Positions 25,884 to 37,326 of a stretch of 64,000 nucleotides of DNA are shown piece by piece. Made by a program: the position numbers and the translations under genes. How positions within the stretch are numbered: the stretch's first letter is position 1; each line of letters opens with the position of its first letter. Source of the stretch: Tricholomella constricta (lineage: Eukaryota; Basidiomycota; Agaricomycetes; Agaricales; Lyophyllaceae); the NCBI GenBank assembly GCA_013368375.1, contig JAACJP010000030.1:248001-312000 (forward strand), read 5' to 3'. Below the pieces are notes generated by a model, which made no database searches, was not told the origin of the DNA, and saw only the letters and a list, made by a program, of their open reading frames with translations.

Positions 25884-27326
25884 ATGGCCCCAACCGCTCC
25901 CGTCAATCACGACCCGACGTTGTCTCATAACGCAGGCAATACAGTCCCTCAGCAAGCACCGCAGCAACCGCCAGGAATGGCTCAACAACTCCTCCCTGCC
26001 GATCTTGCTGGTGTACAGCTCAATGGGCTCGATCCTCATCAGATCATGACTCTCCTCCGAAGCTTACCCAATGTATTTACCAAGGTGAAGTCCGCTCCTG
26101 CTCGCAATCTGTCTTATATCCCCTCTTTTCTTGTCGTACTCGAATTTTTGGGCGTAACACTTCTCGAAAGCATCCACGATCGTTAAATTGGGCTACACGT
26201 GACTGTGTCGCGACGCGGAGCGCGGAGCACGAGCGTTTCGTCCTCAGTCACGGGGAGGATGAACGACCCCGCACCTCCTATCATATCTTTTTTTTTCATC
26301 CTCGTCCACCCGAAGTATCTGTCGCTGATCAGCACCAACAGCTCACCGAACAAGGCAACCTTAAAGAAGATGCCGCCCAAACCCTCTCGAACCTCTCCCA
26401 AACGCCCTTCCAACCTGGCGCTCCTCACCCTGGCACCCACCCCTACCCAGGCCAGTCTCATCCCGGAAGCGGTCTCCCCGGAATCAACGACCCCGGCCCA
26501 TCGTCGCACCCGCGTGGCCCGCCTAACTTGGGCCAGCTGTCGGCGGTAGCGATGTCTGCATCGCCCGCTTCAGCGTCGGCGCCTCGTGGACAGCTCCCTG
26601 GTCAACCCCAGGAAATGGAAGAGGCCAGTGAAGATGATCGTCGTGGCATGAGCCAGGCGAGTGGGAGTGCGGAGATTAAGCCGGCCTCGTCACCAGGGAC
26701 GACGACGACCAGGCGAGGCGGCAGGAGTGCCACAATGGGCAGTGATGAGTGGAGTCGGCAGCGCAAAGATAACCATGTACGTCCTCTTTTCTTCGTCTTT
26801 GTGAGCTTTGTGCTCATGTCTCCTACTTTCTTTTCTTTCCCTTTGATTTACGCTCCCGCAGAAAGAAGTTGAGCGTCGGCGTCGTGGAAACATCAATGAA
26901 GGGATCAACGAGCTCGGCCGTATCGTGCCTAATGGATCCGGGGAAAAAGCCAAGGGCGCTATTCTATCGCGCGCTGTTCAGTATATCCACCATCTCAAAG
27001 AGAACGAGGCCCGTAATATCGAGAAGTGGACGCTGGAGAAGCTACTCATGGACCAGGCGATGGGTGATCTGCAGACCCAACTCGAAGAGATGAAAAAGAT
27101 GTGGGAGGAAGAGCGGATGGCGAAGATGAGAGCAGAAAACGAACTAGATGTCCTCCGGGGGGCCTTGAATCAGAGCCAGAGCCAGCCTGGGAACATCCAG
27201 CAGCAGCAGCAGCAGGGACAGGCGGTGCACGCCCGCATGGAGAGTCAGTCGCTGAAGCGTGATGCAGAGACTGCAGGTGCAGGCTCGGAGGCAGACCAAG
27301 AGGGTAAAAAGCAAAAAGCCGAATAG
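25884..27326 (+). CDS. bHLH transcription factor, CBF1-like
   Basis: Three exons (25884-26084, 26333-26776, 26862-27326) sum to 1,110 nt, giving 369 aa. The N-terminal 215 residues are Gln/Pro/Gly-rich and probably disordered. The DNA-binding region starts at the exon 2/3 junction: NHKEVERRRRGNINEGINEL, with the His-Glu-Arg pattern of E-box (CACGTG) binders. Helix 2 is KGAILSRAVQYIHHLKENE, followed by a leucine/heptad coiled coil to about residue 310 for dimerisation. A poly-Gln run and a basic tail (GKKQKAE) close the protein. In yeast, Cbf1 acts at centromeres and methionine-pathway promoters. Assignment to that subgroup rests on the KEVERRRR basic region and is good but not certain. The first intron (248 nt) is long for this window and might hide another exon. 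Confidence 0.85.
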
Positions 27327-27655
27327 GAAAGTCCCGCTCTTTCAACATCTTCTTTCTTTCTTTTTTCTCCTTTGTATTTTTGAAGCCTTGACCATCCTGC
27401 TCCCTCCCTTGCTCTCCTGTGATATCTATCGAACCGTGTAAATATGGTGACTCTTTTTTGAAATTACCTCCTCCGTATGTCTGTCCTTGTTTTCTCAAAC
27501 CTGTATATAATACCGCGGGTGTTTAAACCCTGACGAATGGATACATTATCCAATTGTTAAGGTTGGGCCCTCGGTCGCGGCTACCTACCGGGCCGTCTGG
27601 TGACTGAGGTCAACATCTTAGAGGATTGCTCAGCAGCTCCGTTATTCACACCACC
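27327..27655. other. 3' flank of bHLH gene and promoter of nitrilase
   Basis: A T-rich stretch just after the bHLH stop, then an unremarkable sequence up to the nitrilase ATG. No gene is visible. Confidence 0.5.
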
Positions 27656-28882
27656 ATGGCGAGGATTATCAGGGCCTCAGTCGCGCAGGCATGTACCGCA
27701 AAGTTCTCCCTCAATGAAACTCTAGACAAACTCGAGCGCCTGACTCGCGTGGCCCGCGACCGCGACGGTTCCCAACTCTGCGTTTTCCCAGAGGCATTGT
27801 AGACCCCTCTCAAGGCGTTACTAACTCGTTCCAGACTAAAGTCATGTTTGTGTAGCATCGGTGGGTACCCCAAGAACTCTACGTTCGGCGCAGTTGTCGG
27901 CGACCGGGCGCTGGCTGGACGCGATGAGTTCGCGCGGTACTATGCCGCAGCCATCGATATTCCCTCACCTGCGATCTCGCGCATGGAGGCTGTGAGCCGC
28001 GAGACTGGTGTGTTCCTCGTCGTGGGCGTTATTGAGCGCGACGGGGGGACGTTGTATTGCACCGTTGTCTTCGTGGATCCGGTCGAGGGGTATATTGGGA
28101 AACATCGGAAACTCATGCCTACAGGCTCGGAGCGCCTTATTTGGGGCCAGGGTGATGGGTCGACACTTCCTGTTCCTGAGAAGGACTTTGGGAGTGCGGA
28201 ACGCCCGTTGAAGGCCAAGATGTCGGCGACGATTTGTTGGTGAGCGCCTGCTGTGAGTTGTGAGGGCATGTCGAAGCTGACGCTGAACAGGGAAAATTAC
28301 ATGCCCTTGCGTAAGAGTCTTTGTTGTGCATGTGTTGAGTTGATTCTGAAAGGCTGCAGTGCGCACATATTATTATAGTCAGGGGACACAGCTGTATTGC
28401 GCCCCGACGGTGGATGCGCGCCCAGAATGGCAAAGCACCATGCAGCACATTGCGCTTGAGGGACGTTGCTTTGTCCTGGCGGCTTGCCAGTTCGCGCAGG
28501 TATGGTGGCGAACTTACCTGTAGCTGCGTCGCGCAGCTGAATGCACTCCCATCAACAGGCAAAGGACTATCCAGACGAGCACTTCACCACGACCAACCTC
28601 AGCAATGAGGGCATCCCTGACCCGGAAAAGGTGATGATAGCTGGCGGAAGCGTCATTATCAGCCCACTTGGTAAGATACTTGCTGGGCCATTGCGCGATG
28701 CCGAGGATGTCCTCACTGCGGATTTGGACCTGGATGATATCGCAAGGGGAAAGTTCGACATGGATGTCGTCGGACATTACGCTCGAAATGATGGTAAGAG
28801 CGTAGTGTTTCCCGTTTTATTGTTCACTCTAAGTGAGTCGTATCCAGTTTTCAAGCTCAGTGTGAATGCGCCACATACATGA
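27656..28882 (+). CDS. Nitrilase (carbon-nitrogen hydrolase)
   Basis: Hydrolyses nitriles to acid and ammonia, or a related carbon-nitrogen substrate. Six exons (27656-27798, 27856-28239, 28291-28310, 28360-28499, 28559-28793, 28848-28882) sum to 957 nt, giving 318 aa, normal for the family. The catalytic triad is visible: Glu in CVFPEAFIGGYPK, Lys in GKHRKLMPTGSERLIW, and Cys in SATICWENYMPLLR. The exon 1/2 junction falls inside the Glu motif, and a 20-nt exon carries WENYMPL. The CWEN sequence fits eukaryotic-type aliphatic nitrilases, and cyanide hydratase is possible. No signal peptide, so probably cytosolic. The C-terminus is about 30 residues shorter than in some fungal members. Confidence 0.92.
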
Positions 28883-29469
28883 AGGTATTTTGAAGCAATG
28901 CAAGTACGGATGGATATGCATGATTGTATCATATCGGTACTCCGGTATCAGATATATAAGGTTCATCATTGTGGAATGCATCGTACAGTGGACAGGTCAT
29001 TGCGCGACGGGGGTTGGTTCGAAGGGAAAGAAGGGAACGATTCGAAACTTTCAAGGTGACAGTATAGCGAACACGTCATTCTTACTGAAGAACATAGAGA
29101 AGACATGTCACAAATTAGAAGTGGCATCCGAATGCGAGCCTCGTATTATCTAGTGTCGCGAGCGAGTCGAGGAGATGTACTCCCCAATCGCTACGAAGTG
29201 ACGCTCCAAAAGGTGATGAGAAAGAGTCTAAAGAGTTCTGAGAAGAATACGGAGGTTGAGTGCTGCTAGGCTTTAAATAATAGTGAGTTCTAGTAAGTTT
29301 CTCAGATCTGCTGCAAATTTGACAAAATCTCTCGATAGTCCACACGTTGCAGTATGCAGTTGTTTTACCGCTCGCATTTCGTTTAACCTATTCTTGGGAT
29401 CTTTCATCATTGAGATACACTTGATATATTCATGGCTATACAATATGATTACAGCGGTCGCGATTCAGG
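28883..29469. other. Intergenic region holding a duplicated 3'-flank segment
   Basis: Lies between the convergent nitrilase and seven-helix gene. Its main content is the 200-bp segment at 29006-29206, which is related to the sequence downstream of the BAP31 gene. No gene of its own is supported. Confidence 0.5.
29006..29206. repeat. Degenerate copy of the BAP31 3' flank (copy A)
   Basis: About 75-80% identical by eye to 31641-31840. The copy includes the last few codons and the stop region of the BAP31 gene, but the stop codon reads TGG here, so it is not functional as a gene end. In the plus direction both copies leave a frame ending CEPRII before a stop. Confidence 0.7.
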
Positions 29470-30753
29470 TTAAACCTGTGGGGTTTTCACAGCGTCAGTT
29501 ACAGCGTCCGTAATCGTGTTCAAATGGACTTCGAGATGTTGCAAGCGAAGAGTCTCCCGATGTCCCGCACCGAGGGCGAAGGTGTGGCTCGCATGCTTCC
29601 TTTCGTCGTAGCCCCTGATACGGAGAATAATCATATAAAAGCATATGGATATGATTGGCATTGTCTGAAAAAAAAACCTGGTTGTGAGTAACACGGAGAT
29701 CGAAGCAAGAATTGAAGGACTGACAATGTCCAACATTATCGTTTGGATATTCGACTTCAATATGAAAAAGACAATCACGAGGATTAACATTGTCGAATAT
29801 ATGGCACCAGAGTCGGCAACAACGCGCAAGAGGTGAAGAAGGGGACCGGCCGTAGTGCGTATCCTGGAAACTTGACTTTCCACTCTCCAAAGGCGATATG
29901 CCAGAAGACCTTCAAATCAAATTCATGTAAGTGTGAACATTGATTCAGAGTACTCACTGGTACTCAAAATGTTGGCAGTCAAGGAGCTTGAAAGGAACGC
30001 CGTGATCCAACGTGTCAATTGGTCATCGAAGATGACGTTATAGCCACCAACATCGCGCGCGTGCCCAAAAAACCACAAGGCACCGCTCGCGGTGACTATC
30101 AAATGAAGCTGGTGTGAGTGTCGAAACTGTCATCGAGTGACCCCGTACCAAGTACCAATGTCCAAAGCATTAAGGGAAGGATAATCACCCAGGCGGAGGA
30201 CCACACAACGTAACAGCGGTAAATCTGCAGTGCTGGTTATTAGCCTACTTGTTGGAGAGGCTAAAAAAATGACTCGCTTACAACGACACCATCTCCAAGA
30301 AGCGTCTGTAGAGCGTACACCAAGTTCCGAGCGAACAAAGTGGAGGAGCCGAAATCACCGAAGTATTTGTCAGGTCCGTCCGACGTATCGCGATGGAAAA
30401 TAAAACCGTCGATGAATCGGAAGACATCGATTCCCATATGCTGGTCATGGTAGAGATTGGTACAAGTAGATTAGTTATATGAGCGTAATAACTCACTATA
30501 GTACTGAATATGAATAGAAGGCATGCTGTCGCGAGCATGGAATAGCTTAGCTGTCCCGACATCGCATGGTGCCTTATGAGGGAATAGACGGTCGCTCCGA
30601 ACATACAGACAGAGAATCCTTTGAAAACAGAATCGTCAAAACAATGACAGGAAAGGCTCGGTGACGAGAAACAGAAGCACCATATAGGATTCCTTGAATA
30701 ATGGTGGAGAAAACATTGGCGTAGTCGAAAGCAATCCCTGTGCCAGACAGCAT
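29470..30753 (-). CDS. Uncharacterised seven-helix membrane protein (Agaricomycete family)
   Basis: The start codon is at 30753 (MLSGTGIAFDYANVFST). Exons 30753-30681, 30618-30497, 30440-30282 and 30224-30149 and further exons to 29470 join in frame to about 300 aa. The pattern matches a large family of Agaricomycete integral membrane proteins with about seven helices: ILYGFSVCMFGATVY, a helix before HMGIDVFRFIDGFI, then VVIYRCYVVWSSAWVIILPL (the conserved IYRCYVVW signature), GLLAYRLWRVESQ, SGAIYSTMLILVIVFFI and MLDITMPIISICFYMIILRIRG. No enzymatic or receptor motif is known. Members are often numerous and clustered in these genomes. The frame appears intact through every intron. Confidence 0.8.
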
Positions 30754-31815
30754 AGAGTGAATAATGAGTGGAGAAGAATTCTCAGCGCTACGGCACTCTG
30801 AGTGCGCAATGATGATTCATCTGTGTGATTGTAATCAGTTGGAGCGAATATAATAGATAGCTTGTCGCGGCGCGCCGACAGCTGGCATCGAACCTGCTGT
30901 GTGATCCAACTCTATTCCGTGCAACAAATCTATTTAAGCTCGTCTGGTCCTGATTACGGCGCTGGAACAATTGATGTCGTCTGTCTCTGTCCAGAAGAAA
31001 TCAAGCGACAACAGAATCTTACCACTACTGGGGTTTCAGTTCGGGGCCACCGATTCGCCGTCCATACTATGTGTTGTATTGAAAGTAACGCCATTCTTCA
31101 CGCGCAAGGTGCAATTCCCAGCCACATTACCAAAGTTCCGGTTTTGCCGCCTATGAATACATTCAAACTGATTCGCCGTTCAACATTTAGCGCTCACCCT
31201 TTGAGAAGCGATCTTGCAGCTATCAACCTACTGGAGAGAGAACACCTTTTGTTGGACCTCGTTCGAGTATCAAAATGGACTGCGCGTCCGCGGGAAGTTC
31301 GACCAGACTGCCTCGTGATCCTCTGATGGCTCGTAATGCTGGATGGATGGATGGATGATGTATTTCCCGCAGCGGTCCCAAAAAAGGTTGCTGTGTTGGG
31401 TACACGACCGACTCCTTAGGGAAAGTTTCAGGATATCAAGTGCAGTTTTGGCAGGAAGTTCCTGACCTCCTCACCTTGTCTCTCTTGCTGTTCTTCATCT
31501 TTATCCTCGCAGTCACCTTTAGACGCGCACCTGGCCCACGGCCTCACCCATTCATTGGTCACTTTCTACAGCAAAGAAAGTAAGCACGTCATCGATACAC
31601 GATGTTCAGAGGCCATGATAGGAGAAGCACAATTGAGTCAGACGGTGAGTGGTTCGAAGGGCAAAAAAGGAGCGATTCGAAACTATCAAGATTACAATAT
31701 AGCAGACATATCATTCTCACTGAAGAACACGAAGAAGTGTCCTGAATTAAAAGTGGCATCCAAATGCGAGCCTCGTATCATCTAGCGTCGTAAGAAAGGC
31801 GAGGAAAGGAACTCC
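30754..31815. other. Promoter of the seven-helix gene and BAP31 3' flank
   Basis: A 154-codon plus-strand frame (30862-31326) has no family match and no exon partners that I can see. A GGAT microsatellite occurs at about 31341. The segment 31641-31840 is the second copy of the duplicated 200-bp block. Confidence 0.4.
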
Positions 31816-31840
31816 CTAATCGCTACGCTTGTTGCTGACG
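31641..31840. repeat. BAP31 3' end and flank (copy B of the duplicated segment)
   Basis: Source-like copy of the 200-bp duplication. It contains the functional stop codon of the BAP31 gene (31816-31818) and downstream sequence related to 29006-29206. Confidence 0.7.
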
Positions 31841-32817
31841 CTACCCGTGGCTTCGTTGTACTTGGTTGCAAGTCTGTCGAATTCAGCTGCCTGTTGGGCG
31901 GCTTGCTTCTTGAGGGTTTCTATAGTAATGTTTGAGTGAAAAGGACGGAAGGACATAATGCCCGTTGTACAGGCGCAACGCCAAAATAGAATTTAAGAAC
32001 TCACCAAAATCTTTCGACTTCGATTCTTCTGCAGCCAACTTCTTCTTCAACTCTGCAACCTCCTTGACGGTATCTCCGTTCTGTGCGGCTGATTCGGACG
32101 ATACCTGTATTCGATACGAGATCAAGTTAGTCCTGCTTGCTCCAAAAAATGGTAAGAAAGAACCTCTTTCTTAAGCTTCGCGTATTGTTCCTGGGTATGG
32201 ATGAGGTCGAGGAGTATGTAGAAGGTGCGCGTAAGGACAAGGGAGAGGAAGAGGGTGAAACCGGTCAGATAGGTATTTCTTTGGGAGCTAAGCTTATGGC
32301 ATCAGGAGTCCGTTCGAACATAAAATTGCCAATAAACGCACTAGAATTTCCTTGCTGCAAGGTTGGTTTCAGTCCTGACGTCATTGATGCCTTGTTGTGA
32401 GGACTTTGCGAGTTCAGATTCTGCGGTGACCCGGAACATGCGCTGTAGAGCATCGGCAAATAGAATCGCTACAAATCTATGGTGATGAAGTGACATGAAA
32501 AGGTCAGCTCGAGGCCAAACGACGAGCACGTGGAGCCACAAACATGAAAGAGATCTTGAGCGCGTATGCGACCTTGGCAACGATGGGAGACTCCGAGAGG
32601 AATCTGAAGACTTTCTTCCGCACTGTATATGGTAGTGGGGCGACGAGAAGGCAGAATGTGATCATCTGAAATATGAATATTCAGAAAGTTGCCTTGAACA
32701 GATGGAGATGTGAGACGCACCTCTGACGCGAGGAGCATGAAGGTAAGGTGATAGCTGGGGAGGTGCATAAGTTCATGGAAAGTATGACAGTGAACAAAAG
32801 ACTTGCTAGATGGTCAT
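31816..32817 (-). CDS. BAP31-type ER transmembrane protein
   Basis: Homologue of B-cell receptor-associated protein 31 / yeast YET proteins: an ER membrane protein with three N-terminal helices and a cytosolic coiled coil, involved in sorting of membrane proteins. Seven exons (32817-32807, 32754-32721, 32665-32544, 32476-32342, 32287-32164, 32104-32005, 31919-31816) sum to 630 nt, giving 209 aa. The conserved start MTIYYHLTFMLLASEM, LLVAPLP, FRFLSESPIVAK, FADALQRMFRVTAES and YLTGFTLFLSLVLTRTFYIL are all present. A heptad region (AELKKKLAAEESKSKDFETL) follows, with the C-terminal tail KRSD. Exon 1 is 11 nt, and its intron begins GCAAGT (GC-AG type), which is needed to obtain the conserved MTIYY start. 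Confidence 0.93.
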
Positions 32818-34047
32818 GATGGTCAGTAGGAAAGGAGCAAATTGATCTGAGCGTTGGAAACACGAAGAATTAACGTTTTCACGAACTGCGTGGTCACGCC
32901 CCAGTGACGTCACATCTGGACACGTATGCCAATCAATCCACAACACCGCTTTCCACCAGCCTTGCTCGTGAAAATTCAATGGCTTGCTCACCACGTTGAA
33001 TCGAAGTGGGACCACGCTTTTTTTTTTTTGTTGCAAAGTGATGCAGACAAACCATTTGTCTGAAGAGGCTGGCACGCAGTTAAATACTAACAAGCCTGAA
33101 GATTCCAGCCGAAGCTGAGTGGTAACATCGTTTGGGATGCATAAAACACACACGCAAAGTCATGCCTTTCGTTCCGTGCAGAGAAAGTAAAGCATTCATG
33201 ATGGAGACGAGGAAGCAGTGAGTCCGCATTTTCCTTCCATTGCCTTTCTTTCCCTCACTCAGTTGGAATGCATCCAGATCTGTCAATGTCTTGTTCAATG
33301 CGTCAAGCTCCAATCGATTGGTTGGGGATGGAGAATGACATTTTATCAGCTGCCTTGCATTCATCGCGTCAAGCTCGAATTCCTTGGCTACTCGAGAATC
33401 ATCTGATTCCAAGCACCTTATTTTTCGAAGGGCTGTGCTCTAAACTTACAGAATGCATGGTCGGAACTTGGCGAGTGGTGTGTCGCGTGGATTTTTGCCG
33501 CGTATGTATCCTCCTAATTTCCTTCGTGGGTCCTCTGTACCATCGAAACCTCGTTCTCAGATCTTTTTTTCATTAAGTTCATGGGAGATTAGGAATGAAA
33601 CACACAGTTACTATTCTCAAAAACCTTTTGGCATAGAATCGTCACACCTGTCCTTTGAACTCATTTGAGGTAATTTGAATGCCGTATCGCATGGGTTCGA
33701 TTCTTTGACTGCGATTGATTGGCCACGCTGTCACAATCGTGAGGAAAATGCCGCGCCACAAACCATTCACCATGAGTTCCCTAGGCTGTGGCAGAATCTT
33801 CGGCGCCGTAACGCCCCCAGGCTACGACCAGTGCGGTAGTAGGTCGTTCAAGTCAACTTGGCATGATTTGCTTCTCATCTGATTTCGTCTGATAGGCCAA
33901 AACCGTAAAGAACGTGTCGCGCCACGAATCTAGAACCATGTACACCTTCATCTGAACTTGCCTTTTGTGGAGCGAGACTCTGAATAAAAGCAGCGCGAGA
34001 CAACATCTTTTTACTTCAGTATCTCAGCCGAGGACCTACACGAAGAT
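32818..34047. other. Intergenic region between divergent BAP31 and DUF5648 genes
   Basis: No gene recognised. A 110-codon minus frame at 33080-33412 has no family match. The sequence GAATAAAAG near 33982 is a TATA-like element about 60 bp upstream of the secreted protein start. Confidence 0.45.
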
Positions 34048-34658
34048 ATGAAGTTCACTTTCTCTCTCACCGCAGCCCTCTTCTCCATCGCTCAAGTCTC
34101 TGCCATGGCTCTCGCAGAACACAACATGCTCGAGGTAATTCCTAGCTCATATACTCATACGCCATAACCTGAACTCATTTGTTCCCTCAGGCCCGAGCCC
34201 CTGGGCAGACCTGCGGTGATCCCAAAACCGCTCTTCCGCTCTTGAGGGCCTGGAACGGCGGCATCGTCGACCACTTTTACACTACCAATGCGGCTGAAAT
34301 GCAGCGCGCGGTTTCGAGTCTGGGATACGTCGCCGAGGGTACCACCGGCTACGTTTTCTCCAAACAGCAGACCGGGACGGTCCCATTCTTCCGCCTCTAC
34401 CACCCAGGCGTCAGAAACCACTTCTATACCACGAATGCAGCAGAGAGAGACAATGCCGTGAACCGCCTTGGATATGCGTCTGAGGGCGTCGTGGGGTATG
34501 TCTACCCCAATACCGCGTGCGGAGGGCTTCCCCTGTATCGTTCGTACCATGGTGGCGGGCAGGATCATTTTTATACCATGTCAGCCGCCGAAAGAGACAG
34601 CGCGAAAGGAGGAGGATGGGCTTATGAGGGCATCGCAGCGTATACTTTCCCTTACTAG
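34048..34658 (+). CDS. Secreted protein with DUF5648 repeats
   Basis: Two exons (34048-34134, 34191-34658) sum to 555 nt, giving 184 aa. An N-terminal signal peptide is clear (MKFTFSLTAALFSIAQVSA). The mature part consists of three repeats of the pattern LxRxxNxxxxDHFYTTNAAE...GYxxEGxxGYVY (about residues 40-85, 90-135 and 140-184), which is the DUF5648 fold found in secreted fungal and bacterial proteins. Molecular function is unknown; a lectin-like or wall-associated role is sometimes suggested. It lies directly upstream of the epoxide-hydrolase cluster in the same direction, but nothing shows co-regulation. Confidence 0.88.
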
Positions 34659-35206
34659 CCGCCTTCGTAGGTCTCCATATCCATCGTCTGAAAGCTTCAT
34701 CTAACGTCTTTTTCTTCGCTAGAGAATGGCCGGGTCTTGTTCTGATCTCCTCGGGAAAACAGCGTTTATACAAATGTATTCTTCACTTATTCTGATATAT
34801 GAGGCTTATCGAAGTGTTGTTCAATTATTCATCTTACACCTGCTGGATTTCTGCGGGACTAACTTCTTGCCGTAGATTGTGAGTGTCGACAGCGTGCATG
34901 TCTCGCGGCGTAGCCACCCAATCGTCTGACAATTTGAGCCAGGGATTGCTAATGATGATGTTTGCTCGAGGGCAAGTTCTACTACTACCTACCGGCGTTC
35001 TAAGCGTCCGACTTCCGCAGCACATCTGATCACTTTTTGATCCCGAGACGACATATATGATCACAGCGTTCTAAGTGATTTCGATGCCCGATCAACAACC
35101 GGCTTCACCGGCACTTTATTCTCAAGTCTTCTTTATCACCCTTTACTCGTGACGCAAGGCCTTTAAGAGAAGGAGCTTGCCACGAACCAACATTCCCATC
35201 TCCACT
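34659..35206. other. Upstream region of first hydrolase paralogue
   Basis: Blocks at about 34970-35060 and 35060-35190 recur upstream of the second paralogue (about 37005-37310), showing that flanking DNA was duplicated with the genes. Confidence 0.5.
35144..35190 (+). promoter_or_regulatory. Conserved core promoter block, paralogue 1
   Basis: GCAAGGCCTTTAAGAGAAGG and the following AGCTTGCCACGAA are nearly identical in front of all three hydrolase genes, ending 15-25 bp before each ATG. The TTTAAGA may act as a TATA-like element. Confidence 0.5.
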
Positions 35207-36462
35207 ATGGATCCCTCCCTCTATAAATCCGTGACCACCCGTCGTAGCCTCAAGTATAGCTACTACTTCGTTGCGCCAACTGGAGGCAAACCTGTCCTTC
35301 TCTTCGTCCATGGTTTCCCTAACACATCTAACGACTGGAGGTATCAAGTGGCATTCTTTAAAGCCCAGGGTTACGGTCTCATCGTTCCCGATATGCTCGG
35401 GTACGGCGGAACGGACAAACCCACTGATTACCCTCAGTATACGCTGAGTTCGATGAGCCAGGATGTCATCGACATCCTTGATGCTGAGAAGGTGGAGAAG
35501 GCGGTTGCAGTCGGTCATGATTGGTAGGTCGACGCGAGCCCTGTCCTGTTCGAAAGCATTGAATTGACTCGCGGTTTTGGGACTCAGGGGCAGCATCCTT
35601 GTGAGCCGCCTGGCCAACTACCACCCCGATCGGTTCATCGCATTTGCCTTCCTCGCTGCAGGTTACGCCCCGCCTAGCGAGACCAAGTTTGAGGACCTAC
35701 TCGCATATGCAAGTTTCCATGGTCAATGTGCTCAATGTAATCGAGACTTGACACCTGCCTACAGACCAAACAGCGCGTCGGATATGAGCTTTTTGGGTAC
35801 TGGTCTTATTTCGCTGAGGAAGGTGCACACAAGAGCATCGAAAAGAATGTAAGCTGCTTCTTTGGTGCACTGTAGTATCCGCAACTCACAGGTCATAGTT
35901 CGACTCCTTCTATAGCCTGCTTTTGGCGGAAGATCCAAAGCTTTGGGTTTCGCATGTCGCGCCGACCGGAGCATTGAAGGCTTGGGTCGAGGCTGACAAG
36001 AGGACGCCTACTGCATCGTACCTTTCCGAGGAGGTATGTACTCAGAACCGTTCCTTGGACGTCGGAGGTCATTACAGATCTGCAGGAAGTGAAACTTCAG
36101 ACGGAGGCCCTCCTTCGGGGTGGTCTTGAGGGTCCGTTGTGTTGGTACAAGGTCAGGGTCTCCGGCGTCGACATCGAGGATGGCAAGGGTAAGCAGTAAC
36201 TCTCCCAAAGCCGCCGTTTCTCTGAGCTAAACCGTGGGTGCCGGCAGGGATCGCGCCAGAGAGCTATTTCATCCAGAAGCCGGTATTCTTCGGTGGTGCC
36301 ACGCAAGACTGCGTCTGCCTCTTTGCTATGGGCAAGTTTGTCATTGAGCAGCACACCAAAGGCCCTTTGACCGTAAAGGAATACGAGACTGGTCACTGGG
36401 TAATGTGGCAAGCTAAGGACAAGCTTAATCAGGATCTGTTGGAGTGGTTCCAGACATTGTGA
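35207..36462 (+). CDS. Epoxide hydrolase-like alpha/beta hydrolase, paralogue 1
   Basis: Six exons (35207-35523, 35588-35708, 35765-35848, 35899-36033, 36086-36188, 36248-36462) sum to 975 nt, giving 324 aa. Alpha/beta-hydrolase fold: oxyanion motif HGFP at about residue 37, GYGGTDKP, nucleophile Asp in GHDWGS (about residue 105), lid-domain tyrosines in YELFGYWSYF, and the catalytic His in YETGHWVMWQ near the C-terminus. An Asp nucleophile with a Tyr-bearing lid points to soluble epoxide hydrolase, which opens epoxides to vicinal diols. Haloalkane dehalogenase is less likely. No signal peptide is present. Intron 2 begins GC rather than GT (35709-35710). First of three tandem paralogues. Confidence 0.9.
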
Positions 36463-37326
36463 TGCACCAGCGAAGAACATGTATACTGTAACTTTGAAAT
36501 GAAATTGCTGGAAGGAAATGTGTCCGGTTCGCGTGGTTGATCGAAGACATTCATTTTATAAACGGAGTGTTTATTTGTCATCCTCTATCTATCCTAAGGT
36601 GTTCTAATCTGTCCGGGCATGCCTGCCTCTTCAAATTAGATGCTGGTTACCTCGTAATCCCCTCCGGAACGCTTCTGTGCACCTTTTGTGCCCAATCCTT
36701 GTCTGACTCGAAGCGACGCGGCCAGGTTGCTTCAGGAAGCTCAGTTGAATGTCCATTTACACTCTTCAGGCAAAATGACAATGTGGGACTTGGAACATCA
36801 TGTAATTGCCTATGTCTTTAGCGCGGTAAGAGGACGGTGAATGAATGACCGAACAGATACCACCATAACTCCAATCTCCATGCTTGACCCCGCTGCTGAG
36901 TGCGCCACATTCCAGGCCGCCAGTCCGGACCTAGTAGTGTATGTGAGCGCGCGAACTACCCAATCGTCTACAGTCTGAGCCAACTCAGGGATTGCTAATG
37001 ATGCTTTTGCGCGAGGGCAAGTTCTAGGTGATCCAAGCGTCCGACTTCCGCAGCACATCCTGATTATACTCGCATGGACGAGTTGTGGTAGTCCAGATCG
37101 TAACGATTCTCTGGGCACATCTGATTCTCAAGGTCAATTTTTTGTCCCGAGACCACTTGTGAAATCTAATCCCTCTACACTTACAGCGTTCTAAATGACT
37201 CCGATGCCGTTCAAAACCCGGCTTCGTCGGCACTTTACGAGCCTTGTTCATCGCCCTCGGGCTTACTCGTGATGCAAGGCCTTTAAGAGAAGGAGCTTGC
37301 CACGAACCAACTTCCCCATCTCCACC
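36463..37326. other. Spacer between hydrolase paralogues 1 and 2
   Basis: The left part is the 3' flank of paralogue 1, including GTTCGCGTGGTTGATCGA at about 36527, which matches one arm of the hairpin after paralogue 3. The right part is the duplicated promoter region. No gene is seen. Confidence 0.5.
37268..37310 (+). promoter_or_regulatory. Conserved core promoter block, paralogue 2
   Basis: Same CCTTTAAGAGAAGGAGCTTG block as before paralogues 1 and 3. About 150 bp further upstream is also shared with paralogue 3, more closely than with paralogue 1. Confidence 0.5.
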
